From the NCBI RefSeq assembly GCF_035918095.1, contig NZ_CP109138.1:1-54412 (forward strand): a stretch of 54,412 bases of DNA. Reading direction: 5' to 3'. The notes under the pieces are model-generated. The model saw only the letters and a program-made list of their open reading frames with translations. It searched no databases and was not told the DNA's origin. The translations under genes were made by a program, and so were the position numbers. Source of the stretch: Streptomyces sp. NBC_01750. Lineage in GTDB: Bacteria > Actinomycetota > Actinomycetes > Streptomycetales > Streptomycetaceae. Shown here piece after piece: positions 32,371 through 41,098 of the stretch; the first letter of the stretch is position 1, and each line of letters begins with the position of its first letter.

Positions 32371-33615
32371 TCATTTACGGCGGGCCGTTTCGCCGCGGCC
32401 GTCCTGGCGGGGTACCTCGGAGCGTGTGGGCCGAGTGGAGTGGGCGCTGATGCCGCTGCTGGCTGACGAGGCGGCCGGCTGGGTCTGGCTCGGCCGGGAG
32501 ACGGCGTCCCGGTCGGCGTGCGTGCTGATGCCCTGCCGCATCGTCGCCACGGGCTTGGTGACCAGGGCTACCGACTGTTTGCTGGCCGGGTCGTAGCTGT
32601 CGCGGCGGGCGGCGACAATGTCGTCGCCCATGCCCGGAATCAGGCGGAAAAGCATCGCCGATGCGAACACGGCGATGATGATGATCGCCAGGCCCGAGAC
32701 GATCGCGTTGGCCGGCGTGGTATTCGGCTGACCGCCAGAGAGCGCCGAGGCGAGCATCAGCACGATGACGATGATGGGTTTCACCAGGATGATCGCCACC
32801 ATCATGCCGACCCATCGGCGGACCCGGCCCCAGAGGTCGCGGTCTACCAGTCCCGAGTAGACGATCGTGCCGAGCACGGCGCCGACGTAGAGCAGTGCGC
32901 TCCGCACCACCAGCTCCAGCCACACCACCCCGGCGGCCAGGATCGACACCCCGGCAAGAATGATGCGGACGATCGGTCCGCCGCTGCCGTCTCCGCCATC
33001 CTTGCGCAACGCGGCGCTGAAGGCCTCGAAGAATTGCGCGCCCTGCGTGCCGCCGGCGAGCGCATCAGTGATGCCGTCGACGGCCGACACCACGGTGTAG
33101 AGGATCAGGGGAGTGAACGCCGATGCGAGCACGGTCAGCCACAGCAGACCGACCGCTTCGCCCATTGCCCGGGTCAGCGGCACACCGCGTACGGCGCGCT
33201 TGGTGACGGCCCACAGCCATAGCAAGATCGTCAAGAAGGCGCTGGCGGCGAAGACGATCCCGTACGTCTTCACGAAACTGCCGTTGGCGAAATCCACATC
33301 GCCCGTCACCCTGACAGCGTTCGAGAGCTGATCCACGATCCATGCGGACGCCTTGGCGAATCCGTCTGCCAACGCCTTGAGGGGGTCCAGTGCGTCTGTG
33401 GGGTCATCGAGCGCCGGCCCTCCGCCGCTGCCACCGGTCGTACCGTCTTCGCAGTACTCGCGCGCCAGCCCTTTGATGAGGTCGCACTTGGAGTCTTCTG
33501 TGGGCGAGGGGGAAGGCGTGGGTGCGGCGTGGGCGCTCGGTGCCACAGCAATCAGCGTGACGGCGGCGGCCGCGACGGCAGAGACACATGCACGGGCCGC
33601 GGTACGTGCGGACAC
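32371..33615 (-). CDS. VirB6/TrbL-like integral membrane protein with signal peptide
   Basis: A 414-residue protein. GTG start at 33615 with GGGGG upstream; residues 1-30 form a signal peptide (AVAAAAVTLIAVAPSAHA). After a Pro/Ser/Thr-rich extracellular part come about six membrane helices (TYGIVFAASAFLTILLWLWA, LLWLTVLASAFTPLIL, IILAGVSILAAGVVWLEL, ALLYVGAVLGTIVYSGL, GMMVAIILVKPIIVIVLML, AIIIIAVFASAMLFRLI) and a polar tail. The layout fits VirB6/TrbL channel components of conjugative type IV secretion. It is adjacent to a divergent VirB8-like gene. The assignment is by topology and context. Confidence 0.6.
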   Translation of the reverse strand: MSARTAARACVSAVAAAAVTLIAVAPSAHAAPTPSPSPTEDSKCDLIKGLAREYCEDGTTGGSGGGPALDDPTDALDPLKALADGFAKASAWIVDQLSNAVRVTGDVDFANGSFVKTYGIVFAASAFLTILLWLWAVTKRAVRGVPLTRAMGEAVGLLWLTVLASAFTPLILYTVVSAVDGITDALAGGTQGAQFFEAFSAALRKDGGDGSGGPIVRIILAGVSILAAGVVWLELVVRSALLYVGAVLGTIVYSGLVDRDLWGRVRRWVGMMVAIILVKPIIVIVLMLASALSGGQPNTTPANAIVSGLAIIIIAVFASAMLFRLIPGMGDDIVAARRDSYDPASKQSVALVTKPVATMRQGISTHADRDAVSRPSQTQPAASSASSGISAHSTRPTRSEVPRQDGRGETARRK

Positions 33616-33748
33616 ATCAACCCCCAGGCTGCAGAACGAAATACGAGGGTCGCACGCTGTGGCCGTGGGTGGCACCTGCCTGCTCCGATAAGCAGACAGT
33701 GCGGCTACCGTCGTCGTCGTTGACGAAGTGGCGGAGGGGCGCGTGGGG

Positions 33749-34444
33749 ATGAACACAAGCAGCAGCTATCAGTGGGTCGGGCGGGTCAACGGCCATGCGG
33801 TGACGACTCCTTCTCCAGCGCCCCGCAGGTCTCGCCGCCTCCTCATAGCCTCCGTCGGGGTCGTCGTCCTGCTCGTCGCAGCCATCGCTCTGGCCGGCCG
33901 CAATGGCAGCGGCGGCAAGGCGGGCCCGGCTCCTGCAGCATCCGCTGACAGCTCCTCGGACGCGGGCGCGGTCCGCAGTGAGCGAGGGGCGGCGGGCGCT
34001 GCCGCTCGGTACGCGGCCACACTCGGCGGGGAAAGCATGTTCAATCCGGAATCGCGGCATGCGATCGTCGATGCGCTCACCGACCCGGCCACGCGGGGCA
34101 AACTGCAGGCCGGGTTGGACGCGGACTACAGCGTCGCTTTCAACGAGAAGATCGGCCTCGACCCTGCGGGAAGGCCTCCGCAGGGCAGCGTCTTCGTCAG
34201 CCGGACCATGCCAACCGGAACGACCGTCCAGGCGTACCAGGGCGACACGGCAAGCGTGGCCGTCTGGTGCTCGGGACTCTTCGGTGTGACTGGCAAGGGC
34301 TCGAAGGCGCCCGTCGCGAGCAACTGGTTCACGATGACGATCAAGCTCAGGTGGGCCGAAGGCGGCTGGAAGCTCACAGAGTTCACGCAGACTGACGGCC
34401 CCGAACCCTCGGCCGGTAAGTTCGGCCAGGCGCCGCCGCTGTAG
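33749..34444 (+). CDS. VirB8-like membrane-anchored transfer protein candidate
   Basis: A 231-residue protein with one N-terminal membrane helix (residues ~31-50, LLIASVGVVVLLVAAIALAG), a Ser/Ala linker and a soluble domain of about 150 residues (SMFNPESRHAIVDALTDP ... SVAVWCSGLFGV ... WFTMTIKLRWAEGGWKLTEF) that looks like the NTF2-like fold of VirB8. The ATG at 33749 follows GGAGGGG. It is divergent from the VirB6-like gene, so the pair probably forms part of the mating channel. The function is inferred. Confidence 0.5.
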   Translation: MNTSSSYQWVGRVNGHAVTTPSPAPRRSRRLLIASVGVVVLLVAAIALAGRNGSGGKAGPAPAASADSSSDAGAVRSERGAAGAAARYAATLGGESMFNPESRHAIVDALTDPATRGKLQAGLDADYSVAFNEKIGLDPAGRPPQGSVFVSRTMPTGTTVQAYQGDTASVAVWCSGLFGVTGKGSKAPVASNWFTMTIKLRWAEGGWKLTEFTQTDGPEPSAGKFGQAPPL

Positions 34445-34624
34445 GGCGGGCGGCGGGGGTCTCGCCCCGCTCCTAGGCGAGCTGCCCCGGGCCTGCACGG
34501 CCATCTGCGGCCGAGGGCCTGCTCGACCTCCGGGCTCATCCGCACGGCCAACGCCATGGCCCTGCTCCCCTCCGTCGCCGGTCCTGGTGGCACCGGTCCT
34601 CAATCACCGTACTGGCCTGGCCGT

Positions 34625-36247
34625 TCACCGGGGTCCGAGTCCCTTGCGGGCACGCTTCTCGGCGCGGGCCTTGGCCAGGGCGGCGGCGTGAGTCGAGTCG
34701 GCAGTGCGCGGGGCGGGGCGCTCGATGCGGTGCCGCTCCTCCAACTGCTGCTGGTGGACGTGCTCCGGCTCCGTGGCATAGCGGGACAGGTTCCAGCGCT
34801 CGTGGCGCTCGGCCCGCTGGGCGGCGGCCGCCTCGATACGAGCCATCTCCCGGCGGCGCTCGATCTCCCGTACCTGCCCAGCACGCGCCCGAGCCCGGTC
34901 GCGCTCGGCCGAGGTGGCCTCGTCCCACGCAGTGACGTGGGCAGCCTGCGGCACGTGGCAGCGGCGGCCGTAGCCGTGGGCGTTCTTCTGCGAGTTGATG
35001 AATTTCCACAGCCGGTATCCGGCGAGCCTGCCGAGGTTGTCGGCCTCGAACGTGACCAGGCCCCACTCGTCGCGGCGGATCAGGTTGCTGGTCAGCATCT
35101 CGACGAGCTGCGACTCGGTGCCGCCACGGCGCAGGGCAATCACAATCGTGTGATGCAGGTCCGTCCACGGCGAGCCCGTGTGTGACCTGCTCTGCTCCTC
35201 CGGGGTCGGCGCAGACAAAAACACCCTGCCCCGGCCGAACTGGGTGCGCCAGGAGTGCCACACGCGGCGCTGGACGCTGCTGGCAATGTCGCTGAGCGCG
35301 TCCCCGAACGCTTGGCCAACCTCCTTTCCAGGCGCCGCCGAAGGCGTCCGCTTTGTCTTTTCCATCTCGTAAGACGGGTTCAGCCCACTACTACCGTTAG
35401 AAGTAAAACCAACTAGTTGTGAAAAACCCTTCGCGTATAGAGGGGACGGTTTGCCACTAACCCCAAGCGCCATCAGCCGGTGGACCCGGGCGGTCATCTC
35501 GGCGGCGCGGTCGCGGTCGGCCACGGCCGTGCAGCGGAGGTCCGGGGCGGCGTCTCCAAGGCGCTTGGAGCCCTCGCGGATCGTCCCGGCCACCAGGGCG
35601 GCCTTGGAGCCTGCCGGGTGCTCCCAGCGCGGAGCAGCGGCCAGCTCGTCGAGCATCCGCTGCGTCTCGGGGTTCTTGCCGCGCACCATCATGGGCTCGA
35701 CGTCGGGCGCCGGACGGGTGGTCAGACGGCCGTAGGCGGCGTCCTCGAACGGTTCCTCGGCCTCGGGGAGATCCCAGACACGCAGCTCGCGCATCAGGTC
35801 CTCGGGGAGGTCGGAAGGGATAGCATCGGCCCGCAAACACAGGGCGTAGACCGCCCGGCGGCCCGGGGCCGGCTTCACGACCTGCTCGGCGAACCCAAGG
35901 CGGTACAGGCCCTTGAGGTCGTCCCAATAACGGTCTTCGCCGATCTCGTGGACGCACGCGTACCGCTCGGCGAGCGCCAGGCCGCCATCGACCTGACCGG
36001 TCCCCCAACGGCCGACGACGCGGCCGGTCTGCGGGTCGAGCTGCTGGCGGGAGAAGAACTGGGCCAGCCGGAACTTGCGTTCGGGCAGCAGTCCCCGGGC
36101 ATGCGAAAGCTCGGCCACCCGGTACCAGGCGTTCAACCGGATGGCGGGGACCCGCAGAACCGTCTCGCAAGGGGCCTGCCGGGATGAGTCCGCAGGTGAC
36201 GCACCGTGTGCGGCCAACTCCGATGACACACCGGCAGTTGGGCGCAC
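34625..36247 (-). CDS. Candidate plasmid replication protein
   Basis: A 540-residue protein. Its N-terminal third looks like a winged helix (YRVAELSHARGLLPERKFRL, then YWDDLKGLYRLGFAEQVV). A middle part (VWHSWRTQFGRGRVFL ... LVEMLTSNLIRRDEWGLVTF) is followed by a long basic coiled coil ending ARKGLGPR. GTG at 36247 is the first ordinary start, but the only strong Shine-Dalgarno sequence (AAGGAG, 36290-36285) stands seven bases before an in-frame ATC at 36277, so the true start is uncertain. Residues ~262-305 come from an AT-rich segment with unusual codons. Replication function is an inference from size, domains and the position next to partition genes. Confidence 0.5.
   Translation of the reverse strand: MRPTAGVSSELAAHGASPADSSRQAPCETVLRVPAIRLNAWYRVAELSHARGLLPERKFRLAQFFSRQQLDPQTGRVVGRWGTGQVDGGLALAERYACVHEIGEDRYWDDLKGLYRLGFAEQVVKPAPGRRAVYALCLRADAIPSDLPEDLMRELRVWDLPEAEEPFEDAAYGRLTTRPAPDVEPMMVRGKNPETQRMLDELAAAPRWEHPAGSKAALVAGTIREGSKRLGDAAPDLRCTAVADRDRAAEMTARVHRLMALGVSGKPSPLYAKGFSQLVGFTSNGSSGLNPSYEMEKTKRTPSAAPGKEVGQAFGDALSDIASSVQRRVWHSWRTQFGRGRVFLSAPTPEEQSRSHTGSPWTDLHHTIVIALRRGGTESQLVEMLTSNLIRRDEWGLVTFEADNLGRLAGYRLWKFINSQKNAHGYGRRCHVPQAAHVTAWDEATSAERDRARARAGQVREIERRREMARIEAAAAQRAERHERWNLSRYATEPEHVHQQQLEERHRIERPAPRTADSTHAAALAKARAEKRARKGLGPR
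35385..35460. promoter_or_regulatory. AT-rich island inside the rep-like gene, origin candidate
   Basis: About 75 bp with far more A and T than its surroundings, including AAAACCAACTAGTTGTGAAA and a perfect palindrome CAACTAGTTG (35410-35419). It is read through as protein but with codons atypical of the genome. Origins of Streptomyces linear plasmids can lie inside rep genes, which is why I mark it. Confidence 0.4.
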
Positions 36248-36599
36248 TGGGCTGACACCGCAGCTGTCCGCTACGATGTGAGTGCTCCTTCTGGGGTCTA
36301 AAAAGCAAACAAAACGGGACCCTCCGGCGGAGGGCCTGCGGGGTCAGAACCGGGAAAATCGGCTCTGACCTGGGCTTTTAGAAGGGGTCTACCTCCTGTT
36401 TCTTGGGAGCTGATCGAGCGCCAACTCGCTCAGTCCCGGGTTTTGGGGCGGTGGCTGACTGGGGAGTCAGCCGGATTTGTGTGTGCGTTGTGATGTGATA
36501 CGGGACTTCGACCGACGATGGGGATCTGAGGTCGAGTCCTTGGACGAGCGCAGTGCCCTGGCCGAGGCCGGGGCCTTTCTGCTGTCCGGGGGGCTTCGG
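36248..36599. other. Region upstream of the rep-like gene with short dyads
   Basis: About 350 bp with no supported gene. Dyads: GGCTGAC/GTCAGCC (36452-36471), GTCAGA/TCTGAC (around 36344-36370) and CCCTCCGGCGGAGGG (36319-36333). An A-rich stretch (AAAAAGCAAACAAAACGGG) at 36300-36318 is unusual here. Possible control region or origin. Confidence 0.4.
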
Positions 36600-36869
36600 C
36601 TATCCGGTCAGGGGAACCTGCTCGTGGTCGCCGAACGCTTCTGCTGCCCATACGGGACGGCCGTTGTCATCGACTTGGTCCCGCCTGATCAGTTCCGCGA
36701 TGTACCGGCCCATGCTGACGCCTGCAGCCTTCGCGTTCTCGTACGCCTGCGCATGGACTTCGGCCGGGACCATCGGCGAAAGCCGAACCAGTCCATGGCG
36801 CTTCTTGTCCCGAACAGGCGGCACGTACCCGCGATCTTGCTCGTCTCGACTTCCGTAGGGCCTAGCCAT
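36600..36869 (-). CDS. Small RHH/Arc-like DNA-binding protein candidate
   Basis: An 89-residue protein. The central part (HGLVRLSPMVPAEVHAQAYE, then NAKAAGVSMGRYIAELIRRD) has the strand-helix-helix pattern of ribbon-helix-helix proteins, with a basic tail before it. ATG at 36869 is used; a second ATG at 36881 adds four residues. It lies upstream of the rep-like gene on the same strand and could be a copy-number or partition repressor. Confidence 0.5.
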   Translation of the reverse strand: MARPYGSRDEQDRGYVPPVRDKKRHGLVRLSPMVPAEVHAQAYENAKAAGVSMGRYIAELIRRDQVDDNGRPVWAAEAFGDHEQVPLTG

Positions 36870-36983
36870 GGTCGTGATCATTCCGCATGTCTGTTCATGT
36901 ACGCAAGCGACGCGGGCGTGTCGCGCGGGTTTTCCCGTGGGATGGGCGAGAAATCTGTGACTTCTCGTCAGGTGGGAAGCAGG

Positions 36984-38186
36984 TCATGCGGACTGGAGCC
37001 GTTCCAACTTCTTTTGGAGGACCTGCAGCGCACCGCGTTGACGGCCGGGCACCCGGCGACGGAAGGCGACGAGTTGCGGGGCCAGGCGGCGGGCGTATGC
37101 GGCATCGCGGACGCGGTCCCACTGGTGGTGAGCCCGGTCGACGGCACCCTCGAGGTCCGGCGCGTCGGGGGCCTGCTGCAGCGTGTCGAGCCGGGTCTGG
37201 GCGGCCTGGAGCCACAACAGGCAGGACTGGCCTGGGTCCTGGGCGACTGAGGCGAGATGGGCGCGGACCTCGACCCAGTGGAGGGCGGCGAACGTGTCGG
37301 CGCCGAAGGTCTGCACGGCGCGCTGTTCGGCGGCGGCCGCCATGGCGACGGCCTCCTGGTGGCGGCCTGCCTTCGCCAGGGCGGCGATCTGCTCGTGCGG
37401 GTCGTGCTCGACGGGGATCACGGCGGCGCTGGGCTGGTAGACCGGTGAGACGGTGCGCTGGGCCCGGGGCGGCGGCGGAGGGAGCTGGACCCTCGCGGCC
37501 GAACTCCCGGGCGGGAGAGTGGCGTTCACGGCGGCCGCGGGCTGCTCGGGGCCGAGGACGAGCGCGTCCTTGACGGCGGCGCGGCGGAGGGCCTCGTGGT
37601 GCAGCTGGTCGGGTGCGGAGCGCTGCCCGGTGCGCAGTATCTGGGCCAGGGCGTGCGTGTAGCGGGGGTGGGCGATCCGCCGGCGGCCGGGCGGCGGGGC
37701 TATGACGCCGTACGTACGGGCTCCGCCGGGAAGCGGGAGCGGCTCGTCGTCGAGCAGCTGCCAGACCTCGGCGGCGGCGACCAGGTCCACGTACAGGGTG
37801 GTCGTGTCCGGGCGGCGCTGCTGCAGCTCGGCGACGAGCCAGGCCCACGGGAGGGCGGTGTAGCGAATCGTCGAGGGCGTGGTGCGGGCGAGCGCCAGGT
37901 GCACGCCCTGCTGGCGGCAGTCGAGCTGCAGCTGGCCGACGAGCACGACGGTGAGCGGGCCTTCGGTGGCGGCGGCGCCCCGGAGACGGGTGAGAACGGC
38001 CTGCGGGTCGACAGGGTCCGCCAGTTCGATGAGCGTGGCGGCCGCGGTGCCCGCGAGCGCGGCCGGCGGTACGGCGGCGAGCACGGGAATCACGCTGCTC
38101 GCCTCGGTGAGCTTGCCCTTGCCCGTGGGCGCGGCCGCCAGTAGCAGCGCGGTCCCCGGTCGTTCTTGCGCCCCGTCGATCTGCAC
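36984..38186 (-). CDS. Hypothetical protein with TPR-like C-terminus
   Basis: A 400-residue protein beginning VQIDGAQERPGTALLLAAAP. The first half has conserved-looking hydrophobic segments (TVVLVGQLQLDCRQQGVHLA, TTTLYVDLVAAAEVW); the second half after a Pro-rich linker is helical with Ala-rich repeats (HEQIAALAKAGRHQEAVAMA) like tetratricopeptides. GTG at 38186 is chosen because upstream residues are low complexity. The function is unknown. It is divergent from parA. Confidence 0.5.
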   Translation of the reverse strand: MQIDGAQERPGTALLLAAAPTGKGKLTEASSVIPVLAAVPPAALAGTAAATLIELADPVDPQAVLTRLRGAAATEGPLTVVLVGQLQLDCRQQGVHLALARTTPSTIRYTALPWAWLVAELQQRRPDTTTLYVDLVAAAEVWQLLDDEPLPLPGGARTYGVIAPPPGRRRIAHPRYTHALAQILRTGQRSAPDQLHHEALRRAAVKDALVLGPEQPAAAVNATLPPGSSAARVQLPPPPPRAQRTVSPVYQPSAAVIPVEHDPHEQIAALAKAGRHQEAVAMAAAAEQRAVQTFGADTFAALHWVEVRAHLASVAQDPGQSCLLWLQAAQTRLDTLQQAPDAPDLEGAVDRAHHQWDRVRDAAYARRLAPQLVAFRRRVPGRQRGALQVLQKKLERLQSA

Positions 38187-38543
38187 ATACGCACCGTATC
38201 CGCTGGTCCGTTCGCAGCTGGTCGACTTCTTCGGGGTCCGCCTAGGCGGCTCGAAGTAGGGGCGGGGAGTTCTGTTCGTCGCTGGCTGCTTGGACCTCCT
38301 TGAGGAGTTTCGAGTGGGTGCTGGTCCACCTGGCCGTCCACCCGACCCGGCTGGGGCTTCGCCATGTCCGCGGTGCTCCTGGCGGTGCGCCGCGCCAGTG
38401 GCATCCACCGAGCGGCGGGCGCCTCTTCGTCCAGTCTCAGCGCGGCCACCCCCTCAGCTCGCTCCCCTCAGAATTGGGGTAACCAGCGGTGATGCGGGCC
38501 CCGAGCGGCGAAACGACCATGGTCTGCCCAGTATCGTGCGCCC
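38187..38543. other. Intergenic region upstream of parA
   Basis: About 355 bp without a supported gene. It holds the divergent promoters of the TPR-like gene and parA. I searched by eye for parS-like repeated dyads and found none that is convincing. Confidence 0.4.
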
Positions 38544-39185
38544 ATGTTCATCGCCACCATCTCTCCTCGCTCAACGGGAAAGACAACAATCACGGCGTGG
38601 TTGCTGCACGCCCTTCATGAGCGCGGCTACCCCGTGTCCGGGTTCGACGCCGACGAGTCCGAGCAGCTGTATCACTGGTGGGAGGCGCGCCCGGAGGGGA
38701 GTTATCCCTTCGAGGTACACAAGGAGGCATCGGCCCGCTTCCATCTGGAGGCTCCGAAGAAGCTGCCCGATGGCCATATCGGTGCCGTTGACTGCGGTCA
38801 CCTGGAGAACCATTCCGGGATTGGCTGGAGCGTACTGCGGGTGGCTGACCTTGCCATCGTGGCGTGCGCGGCGACAAACAGCGACGTCGAGCGCATGGAC
38901 GAGCTGCCGATGGATTTCTTCATCAACCAGGTGATCCCGAAACGGGCGGATAAGAAGCGGCCTGAGACCTGGGTGTTGCTGTGCCGTGTGCAGCCCAGCA
39001 GCGTCGTAGCCCCGCGCGGTATCCGCAAGACGCTGATGGATGACGGCTGGAACGTCTTCACCACGGAGATCCCGTCTGTCCAGAAATACTCCAGCACCGG
39101 AGAGGGCGTCCCGATCACGGCGGCGGGATCGCACTTCGACGAGTTGGTGACGGAGCTGGAGCAACGGGGGCTGATCAAGAAGTGA
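38544..39185 (+). CDS. parA: ParA-family partition ATPase
   Basis: A 213-residue protein, short type. N-terminal MFIATISPRSTGKTTITAWL carries a variant of the deviant Walker A motif of ParA/MinD ATPases, then GFDADESEQLYHW and GAVDCGHLENHSGIGWSVLR for the second nucleotide region. ParA moves plasmids to daughter cells together with a ParB-like adaptor and a centromere. The stop overlaps the next start by 4 bp (GTGA), so the two are coupled. The phosphate loop reads PRSTGKTT instead of KGGxGKTT, which makes it atypical. Confidence 0.78.
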   Translation: MFIATISPRSTGKTTITAWLLHALHERGYPVSGFDADESEQLYHWWEARPEGSYPFEVHKEASARFHLEAPKKLPDGHIGAVDCGHLENHSGIGWSVLRVADLAIVACAATNSDVERMDELPMDFFINQVIPKRADKKRPETWVLLCRVQPSSVVAPRGIRKTLMDDGWNVFTTEIPSVQKYSSTGEGVPITAAGSHFDELVTELEQRGLIKK

Positions 39186-40147
39186 GCAGGACGATCGATC
39201 CAGCTGAACTGCGGCGGCAGCGCAAAGAGCGGCGCGCGGCGAAGCAGGCCGACGAGGGCGGGGGCGCCGGGGAGCTTGAGAGCGACACTTCGGGCGTACC
39301 AGCCGTGCGGGACGAACCAGTCATCGCGCAGGGCAGGCCGCAGCCGATGATCCGGCTCGAAGAGTTGCCCGAGGTGATCGACGCTCCCGACGCCACTGGT
39401 CCGCTCACCGAGGACGAAGAGGAGCGCTGGGAGCTATGCCAGCGCAGCTTCCGCCAGTTTCAGCAGGCTTGGTGGGTAGCAGCCAAAGCTTTGAGCATCG
39501 CGCTGCGGGGGCGCTTGTGGAGGCGTGACTACGCCACAGCCGAGGCATTCATCAAGGATGTGGCAGACATGTCGACGTCGAATGCCTACCGTCAGATCGC
39601 TGGCGCGGAGGTAGCAGCACTGCTGGCTTCACCACCGCGAATCGAACTTGAATCGAACGATCAGTCCCGCATGCGGGACTCGGAGGCAGTGCGGGACCCC
39701 AAGCCTCTCGTGATCAGCCAGCGAGCCGCCGAGGCGCTCACCTACGTGAGGGAGGACTACGGCGCAAGCGTCGCAGCTGATGCGTACCGGGCGGTGGCGG
39801 AGGCGACCGGGAAGGAAAAGGTCAGCCAGAAAACCATCACTGGAATCGTGCAGCAACTGCCCCGCAAGGCTGACGAGGAGCTGAGCGAGGAGGAGCTCCA
39901 GGACCGGATCCGCACCCTGGCCATGCAACAGGCCAAGAGGGAGGCGGCCGAGAAGGAGGCCACCACCGATCCAGTCCAAGCGTTCCGGGCATATGTGGAT
40001 GCGGCGCGGGAGTTCTCCCGAAAGACCCGCGGCATGGCGGCGGCATATGAGAAGGCAGCGAAGGTCGACAAGAGCAGGGCGGACAAGCTCGCTTCGCAGC
40101 TGCGAGACCACTTGGCGCATGCCGCGGATAACTTCCCGAACGTGTAA
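39182..40147 (+). CDS. ParB-like partition adaptor, plasmid type
   Basis: A 321-residue, highly charged protein coupled to parA. It lacks the classic ParB N-terminal nuclease-like domain. It has a central segment with a possible helix-turn-helix (SNAYRQIAGAEVAALLA) and a second one (EKVSQKTITGIVQQLPRK), with a helical C-terminus rich in Lys/Glu. Similar non-classical adaptor genes follow short parA genes on other plasmids. The name is based on position and layout. The gene ends before a strong bidirectional terminator. Confidence 0.6.
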   Translation: MSRTIDPAELRRQRKERRAAKQADEGGGAGELESDTSGVPAVRDEPVIAQGRPQPMIRLEELPEVIDAPDATGPLTEDEEERWELCQRSFRQFQQAWWVAAKALSIALRGRLWRRDYATAEAFIKDVADMSTSNAYRQIAGAEVAALLASPPRIELESNDQSRMRDSEAVRDPKPLVISQRAAEALTYVREDYGASVAADAYRAVAEATGKEKVSQKTITGIVQQLPRKADEELSEEELQDRIRTLAMQQAKREAAEKEATTDPVQAFRAYVDAAREFSRKTRGMAAAYEKAAKVDKSRADKLASQLRDHLAHAADNFPNV

Positions 40148-40163
40148 GGCCCAACCCACGCAA

Positions 40164-40201
40164 AAGCCCAGCCACCTGCATACACGCAGGTGGCTGGGCT
40201 T
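40164..40201. terminator. Strong bidirectional terminator between parB-like gene and operon
   Basis: AAGCCCAGCCACCTGC / GCAGGTGGCTGGGCTT, a 16-bp perfect stem with a 6-base loop, preceded by AAA and followed by TTCT. It separates two convergent transcripts. Confidence 0.85.
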
Positions 40202-40202
40202 C

Positions 40203-40391
40203 TCAGAGCGGGCGCTGGCGGCGGTAGGCGAGCAGGCTGTCCAGCTCGACGAGCCGTGTGCGGTTCTCCAACTGCACGGTGAGGTCGCCGTGCTCGATGA
40301 GCCGGAGCACGTCGCGGTGCTCGATGCCAAGCAGGCCGGCGGCGACCCGGGGTGTGACGGTCCAGTCAGGACCGAACGTCACGGGGAGCAT
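40203..40391 (-). CDS. Small excisionase-like helix-turn-helix protein
   Basis: A 62-residue protein (MLPVTFGPDWTVTPRVAAGL, then LGIEHRDVLRLIEHGDLTVQ), a MerR/Xis-type helix-turn-helix. The ATG at 40391 has GGGGGAGG three bases upstream. It is the last gene of the nine-gene operon and may regulate it. Confidence 0.6.
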   Translation of the reverse strand: MLPVTFGPDWTVTPRVAAGLLGIEHRDVLRLIEHGDLTVQLENRTRLVELDSLLAYRRQRPL

Positions 40392-40429
40392 GTGCCTCCC
40401 CCTTTCGTGCCTATCGACGCTGATCATCC

Positions 40430-41095
40430 TCATGCGTTGCGGTGCTTGGTGTCAGCCGGGCTGTGGGGGAGGGCGGGCAGTCCGGCCTGCTCCATTGCGG
40501 CGGGGTCGTACGAGAGGGGGTCGAGCTGGCGGCGTTCCTCGACGGCGCGGGCCAGGGTCAGCCCGTAGGCCAGGGCCTGCGCCTGGACGTCGTGGCCGAT
40601 GACTGCGGTCGCCACGGTGGTGGCGCTGTTGAGGCGGGCCAGCGCGAGCTCGTGCTCGCGGGCTTCCCTGGCCTGTCTGGCGGTTCGCCAGTGACGCGAT
40701 GACGTCGCGTACACCAGCACCGTGGCGACGAGCCACAGCAGCGCGGACAGGGCCCACGAGGAGGTGTAGGCCGCGGGGCCGATGATGGCGAACGCGCCGG
40801 ACGCGGTGAACGCCACGGCCGTGGTGACGGGGTCGCTGTTGCGGTGGACGGCGGAGACGCACGCGGCGGCGAAAGCGCCTGCGGACAGGGCGACCATCAG
40901 CGCGGCGTTGCCGATGCTGTGGGCGGCTCCCTGCTCGTGCCAGATCCGGGCCAGGGCCAGGGCGGTGGAGGTGGTGATGATCGGGACCACGCGCCCGGAG
41001 TAGGCGATGAGCAGGCTGACCCCGGTGTGGTGGACCTGCGGCACGGGGACGGGCAGGTGCTGGCTGTACCAGGCGGGCAGGTGGTGGGGGTTCAC
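40430..41095 (-). CDS. Four-helix membrane protein
   Basis: A 221-residue protein with membrane helices at about 29-47, 63-82, 91-108 and 113-130, then a long polar helical tail (RQAREAREHELALARL). GTG start. It follows the 53-residue gene by three bases. A role in the mating channel or membrane platform is possible but unproven. It resembles SpdB-type helical proteins in layout. Confidence 0.6.
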   Translation of the reverse strand: MNPHHLPAWYSQHLPVPVPQVHHTGVSLLIAYSGRVVPIITTSTALALARIWHEQGAAHSIGNAALMVALSAGAFAAACVSAVHRNSDPVTTAVAFTASGAFAIIGPAAYTSSWALSALLWLVATVLVYATSSRHWRTARQAREAREHELALARLNSATTVATAVIGHDVQAQALAYGLTLARAVEERRQLDPLSYDPAAMEQAGLPALPHSPADTKHRNA

Positions 41096-41098
41096 GGC

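Noticed and set aside
35410..35419. CAACTAGTTG as a GntR-type site
   Set aside because: It lacks the CTAGTnnACTAG spacing, so it is treated only as part of the AT-rich island.
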